NCBI GenBank assembly: GCA_017353825.1
Contig: JAFMSC010000136.1
Span: 1 to 9,255, forward strand
Reading direction: 5' to 3'
Source: Hyphomicrobiaceae bacterium
GTDB taxonomy: Bacteria; Pseudomonadota; Alphaproteobacteria; Rhizobiales; Hyphomicrobiaceae
DNA length: 9,255 nt
Positions 6,698-9,255 of this stretch are shown one piece after another. The stretch's first letter is position 1. Each line of letters begins with the position of its first letter. Made by a program: the position numbers and the translations under genes. The notes below the pieces were generated by a model that had not been told where the DNA came from, made no database searches, and worked only from the letters and a program-made list of their open reading frames with translations.

Positions 6698-7357
6698 CTA
6701 CGGCGGCGCGAACGGCGGCGGCTCGAGCCCGCGCGGGGCGCCCCTCTCCTCTCGCCAGGAGAGCCCGGCGAGATAGGTACCGATCAGGTCGTCGATCAAT
6801 CGGGCGGCAGTTTCCACCGTGACGACGGCAAGCTTGTCGGCCGTGGATAGCGACGTGATGCCGTGTACCCCCGCCCACAGCACGCGCGCGGCGCGCCGGC
6901 GCTCGTCCTCGCTGCCGGGCGCAAAATGAGGCCTCAGCGCTCGCTCGATCTGCGCTGTGAGCCCCTCCAGCTTCTGCTGGTACCAGGCGGGCAGCTCGGC
7001 GCCCTGCGGCATGTGGTGCTCGAACAGGAGGTTCCAGAGGCGTGGCTTCTCCTGGGTGAAGGCGAGGTAGGCATGGGCGATGCGGATCAGCCGGTCGTCG
7101 GCGCCAGCGCCGTCACTGCCCTCTTGGATCTCGGACAGACGCCTGTCGAGGCCGTCGAGCACGCGCGCCTCCACGTTGAGCACCACGTCATCCAGGTTGG
7201 CGAATATGTTGTAGATGGTGCCCGGTGAGTACCCAATGCGGCGCGCAATCTCTCGCGCCGAGAGCCCCGCCAAGCCCTGGACCTCAATGATCTCCTGCGC
7301 GGCGTCGAGGATGAGCGCGCGGATCTGCTGCGGCGTGTGCGACGACCGTCGTCCCAT
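6698..7357 (-). CDS. TetR/AcrR family transcriptional regulator with WHG-type C-terminal domain
   Basis: This is a 219-residue one-component regulator: an N-terminal DNA-binding domain and a C-terminal ligand-binding and dimerisation domain. The TetR_N helix-turn-helix spans about residues 12-58, with the recognition region SAREIARRIGYSPGTIYNIF at 33-52. The C-terminal half contains LWAGVHG (W161, H165, G166), which matches the WHG domain subgroup of TetR regulators. The start is the ATG at 7355-7357, next to basic residues MGRRSSHT. The tail is Pro-rich. It is divergent from cpaE across a 450-bp gap and co-directional with queE-queD, with 138 bp between them. Its target is unknown. Many TetR proteins repress their own promoter or a divergent gene, and the RND pump some 2.5 kb away is another possibility, but nothing in the sequence connects them. 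Confidence 0.93.
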   Translation of the reverse strand: MGRRSSHTPQQIRALILDAAQEIIEVQGLAGLSAREIARRIGYSPGTIYNIFANLDDVVLNVEARVLDGLDRRLSEIQEGSDGAGADDRLIRIAHAYLAFTQEKPRLWNLLFEHHMPQGAELPAWYQQKLEGLTAQIERALRPHFAPGSEDERRRAARVLWAGVHGITSLSTADKLAVVTVETAARLIDDLIGTYLAGLSWREERGAPRGLEPPPFAPP

Positions 7358-7544
7358 GGCTTGGCCGGGGCCCCGCCCCCGTGCTTGTGTGCTTGCTTAC
7401 CGCCGCCACCATAAGTGGGATGCGGCCTCATCGGCAAATCACCACAGCCCGGTCTCGTGGCAACCCGCCAGCGCGAACGCGCCGCAGCGATCAAAGGCGA
7501 GCAAGGAACATCATCTAACGCCGCATCGCGCCCGCAAAGATAAA

Positions 7545-7559
7545 TTAACCGGTCGTTGA
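7545..7559. promoter_or_regulatory. CtrA-box-like site (TTAA-N7-TTGA), possibly a TetR operator
   Basis: TTAACCGGTCGTTGA fits the CtrA consensus TTAA-N7-TTAA with one mismatch. CtrA drives pilus assembly (cpa) genes in Caulobacter, so a site upstream of cpaE is plausible. The same bases form an imperfect dyad (TNAAC-N5-GTTNA) centred on CCGGTC, which would also suit a TetR-family dimer encoded by the divergent gene. The two readings cannot be separated from sequence alone. Confidence 0.3.
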
Positions 7560-7648
7560 TATTTCCACGCTCACAGTCGGTCCGGCAAGCCCTGCCTCGA
7601 TCGGGCGGCCACGGTTGCAAGATTGCGGTTGTGCAATTTTCAGCTGCA

Positions 7649-7679
7649 GCCCGCCGAACCCATCACGGAGGAGGCGGGC
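7649..7679 (+). other. Leader hairpin with a Shine-Dalgarno-like GGAGGAGG on its 3' side
   Basis: GCCCGCC (7649-7655) pairs perfectly with GGCGGGC (7673-7679) across a 17-base loop. The loop and the start of the 3' arm contain GGAGGAGG (7667-7674), a strong ribosome-binding sequence. No ATG, GTG or TTG follows at a workable distance. It could be a structured leader element of the cpaE mRNA or a chance GC-rich stem. Confidence 0.3.
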
Positions 7680-7714
7680 CTGTCCGTTTCGCCGCAGAAG
7701 CAAAGCAAAACCGG

Positions 7715-7805
7715 CTCAAGAGCCTTTAAGAGCCCAGACCCTCAAGAGCCGTGACCCCCCAAAAGGCGTAACGCCCAAGAGCCGTGACCCCCAAGAGCCG
7801 TGACC
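7715..7805 (+). repeat. 16-bp tandem repeat array abutting the cpaE start codon
   Basis: The consensus unit is CCCAAGAGCCGTGACC. Units are at 7715-7724 (partial, CTCAAGAGCC only), 7725-7740 (diverged), 7741-7756 (one mismatch), 7757-7773 (degenerate, with one inserted base), and 7774-7789 and 7790-7805 (identical to each other). The array ends one base before the ATG at 7807 and occupies the place where a ribosome binding site would be expected. Units are directly adjacent, so this is a minisatellite-like array and not a CRISPR. The unit length is not a multiple of three. Copy-number change is therefore unlikely to encode a peptide repeat, but it could alter leader length. Confidence 0.85.
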
Positions 7806-7806
7806 C

Positions 7807-9162
7807 ATGACGCGCCAATCCGAGTTTCGCCGCCAGCCTGGGCACGCCCGCCTCACTCCCCCCGCCGTGTTCGCGCTTCCCTCCCCAGCGCAGAGCCGCT
7901 CCGCGCTCAGTCTCGCCCCTGGCGGCAGCCTGCGGCCCCAGGGAGCTGCCGCACCGGCACGCGCGATCCCCGCCATCTCCATCCACGCGTTTTGCGACAG
8001 TACCGCCGCGGCGGCGGAGCTGGAGGCGGCGAGCACCGACCGGCGCCTGGCCAAGGCGCACGTGGAGATCAGCACCGGCGGCATCGACGCGGCCCTAGCC
8101 GAGTGCGCCGCGGGGCGTACCCCCAACATCCTCGTCATGGAGACGGCGCTGCCGCCGCCCCAGATGTTGGCCAAGCTCGACGTTATCGCCGACAGCTGCG
8201 ACCCCGCCGCCCGGATCATGCTCGTCGGCCATGTCAATGACATCGCCCTCTATCGCGAAGTCTTGAGCCGCGGCATCAGCGAGTATCTGGTGGCGCCCGT
8301 CTCCCCCCAGCAATTCATCGAGGCCGTCGCCCGCCTTTGCGGTGCTCAGAGCTGCGGTGAAGTCGGCCGCATCGCTGCCTTTATCGGCGCTAAGGGCGGG
8401 GCGGGATCGAGCACGATCTGTCACAACGCGGCCTGGGCGATCTCGGAGCTTCTTAAGTGCCAGGTTGTGGTCGCCGATCTCGACATGGCCTTCGGGACAG
8501 CCGGCCTGGACTTCAACCAGGAGACCATGCAAGGCATGGCCGAAGCCCTGCACGCCCCGGATCGCCTCGAGGAGGCGTTGCTCGACCGGCTGCTCACCAA
8601 GTGCTCCCAGCACCTGAGTATCCTGGCAGCCCCCGCTGCGATCGACCGCGACTACGAGATATCGTCCGGCGCCTGCCGTACCGTCCTCGACGCGCTGCGC
8701 CAATACGCGCCATTCGCGGCCGTGGATCTGCCGCACGTCTGGGCGCCCTGGGTGAAGCAGGTGCTCATCAGTGCGGACGAGATCGTCATCACCGCGGCGC
8801 CGGACCTCGCCAACCTCCGCAATGCCAAGAACTTCGTCGACTTCCTGGAGTCGACCCGTCACAGCGGCGGGCGGCCGCGGCTTGTCATCAACATGGCCCG
8901 CCAGCGCAAGCGCCCGGAGCTCTCGGTGGAGGAGTTCGCGTCGGTGCTCGAGCTCGAGCCGGCGCTGGTCATCGAGTTCGATCCGGAGACCTTCGGGCTA
9001 GCGGCCAACAACGGTCAGATGATCGAGGAGTTCTCCCGCAAGGCCCGACCGGCGCAGCAGTTCCGCGAGCTCGCGCTCGCGCTCACCCGGCGCAGCGAAC
9101 CAAGAGAACTCACCAAGCCCTCGCCGCTGGCCCCGATCTTCGACAAGCTCGGGCTCGGTTAG
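7807..9162 (+). CDS. cpaE: CpaE/TadZ-like pilus assembly ATPase with pseudo-receiver domain
   Basis: CpaE/TadZ proteins localise Flp/Tad pilus assembly at the cell pole and belong to the MinD/ParA ATPase superfamily. The 451 residues comprise a disordered Pro/Ala-rich leader (1-55), an atypical receiver-like domain (about 57-180, from ISIHAFCDS to VARLCGA), and a deviant Walker ATPase domain. The P-loop is GAKGGAGSST, with signature Lys K196 but Ser (S201) in place of the canonical P-loop Lys, as in other TadZ/CpaE proteins with atypical Walker A. Walker A' is ADLDMAFGTAGLDF (D224, D226) and Walker B is FAAVDLPHVW (D307). The C-terminal FGLAANNGQMIEE segment is typical of rhizobial CpaE. The ATG at 7807 has no Shine-Dalgarno; a repeat array occupies that position. 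GTG at 7867 is an alternative start. No cpaB, cpaC or cpaF gene flanks it, so it is a solitary copy. Family is sure; a role in pili is inferred. Confidence 0.9.
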   Translation: MTRQSEFRRQPGHARLTPPAVFALPSPAQSRSALSLAPGGSLRPQGAAAPARAIPAISIHAFCDSTAAAAELEAASTDRRLAKAHVEISTGGIDAALAECAAGRTPNILVMETALPPPQMLAKLDVIADSCDPAARIMLVGHVNDIALYREVLSRGISEYLVAPVSPQQFIEAVARLCGAQSCGEVGRIAAFIGAKGGAGSSTICHNAAWAISELLKCQVVVADLDMAFGTAGLDFNQETMQGMAEALHAPDRLEEALLDRLLTKCSQHLSILAAPAAIDRDYEISSGACRTVLDALRQYAPFAAVDLPHVWAPWVKQVLISADEIVITAAPDLANLRNAKNFVDFLESTRHSGGRPRLVINMARQRKRPELSVEEFASVLELEPALVIEFDPETFGLAANNGQMIEEFSRKARPAQQFRELALALTRRSEPRELTKPSPLAPIFDKLGLG

Positions 9163-9181
9163 CTTAGCTAATCCTACTGCG

Positions 9182-9255
9182 TCACGCTGCTTTCCGCCAC
9201 TGACGCGGCTTGGCGACGGTCTGGGAGCAGCAGGGGCAGCGCTGCAGGGTGGCGG
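9182..9255 (-). CDS. C-terminal end of an unidentified protein with a CPCC motif (partial)
   Basis: Reading leftward from the window edge, one - strand frame stays open with strongly GC-biased third codon positions. It gives ...ATLQRCPCCSQTVAKPRQ then WRKAA before TGA at 9184-9182. The CPCC cluster suggests one half of a zinc ribbon. The other cysteines and the start codon would lie beyond the window. It would be convergent with cpaE, with about 20 bp between the two stops. The fragment is too short to name a family, and it may not be a gene. Confidence 0.35.
   Translation of the reverse strand, partial: ATLQRCPCCSQTVAKPRQWRKAA

Larger units (their letters stand above)
7358..7806. other. Gene-free 449-bp divergent regulatory region between tetR and cpaE
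   Basis: No convincing protein gene is present. In order, the region holds: a weak - strand promoter-like pair for tetR (TTGCCG at 7437-7432 and, 17 bp on, TTATGG at 7414-7409); a locally AT-rich patch around 7537-7565 with a CtrA-box-like site; a hairpin with a Shine-Dalgarno-like loop (7649-7679); and a 16-bp tandem repeat array (7715-7805). A 62-codon open frame (TTG at 7615 to TGA at 7801-7803) is in the same phase as cpaE. It is Cys/Arg-rich with no recognisable features and is judged non-coding. Confidence 0.6.

Noticed and set aside
7615..7803. 62-codon frame from TTG, in phase with cpaE and separated from it by one TGA and one codon
   Set aside because: The Cys/Arg-rich composition, TTG start without a ribosome binding site, and repeat-derived C-terminus argue against a real peptide. 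The TGA belongs to the last repeat unit, so its phase relative to the ATG is fixed and change in upstream units would not create a fusion.
7715..7805. CRISPR array
   Set aside because: Units are 16 bp, directly adjacent with no spacers, and no cas genes are present.
9179..9206. GCGTCA/TGACGC inverted repeat after cpaE as a terminator
   Set aside because: A 6-bp stem with a 16-base loop and no T-run in either direction is not convincing.

Overview
The window is GC-rich, densely coded DNA that looks like the chromosome of an alphaproteobacterium, most likely Hyphomicrobiales. Three things point that way. The CpaE-like protein carries the rhizobial-type pseudo-receiver plus ATPase layout. The QueE protein has the CX14CX2C form of the radical-SAM motif. 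A GGAAC-N16-CGTT element matches the alphaproteobacterial EcfG general-stress sigma factor consensus. The genus cannot be told from the sequence alone.

Layout on the + strand, left to right: the 3' part of an AcrA-type periplasmic adaptor gene (2-997) is translationally coupled by a GTGA overlap to a complete AcrB-type RND pump gene (994-4137). No outer-membrane factor gene follows. A short intergenic region has a promoter-like TTGACA with an overlapping inverted repeat. It leads into a solitary gene for a NitT/TauT-type (NMT1/THI5-like) ABC substrate-binding protein (4352-5362) with no permease or ATPase gene beside it. Next is a compact element without a protein gene: a perfect EcfG-type promoter followed by three tandem hairpins, the last terminator-like. 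It reads as a candidate stress-induced small RNA of about 80 nt (about 5482-5564).

On the - strand, tail-to-tail with that element, lie queE (6559-5921) and queD (5924-5562). They overlap by ATGA and encode two steps of 7-deazaguanine (queuosine precursor) synthesis. Upstream of them, also on the - strand, is a TetR-family regulator gene with a WHG-type C-terminal domain (7357-6698). A perfect 15-bp palindrome lies between tetR and queE.

A gene-free stretch of about 450 bp separates tetR from a divergent, solitary cpaE-like gene (7807-9162). This stretch holds a CtrA-box-like site, a hairpin exposing a strong Shine-Dalgarno-like sequence, and a 16-bp tandem repeat array that runs up to the base before the cpaE start codon. 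The right edge holds what may be the C-terminal end of a convergent gene with a CPCC motif.

The strongest candidate for something undescribed is the EcfG-promoter/three-hairpin element. The second is the repeat-bearing leader of the solitary cpaE gene.
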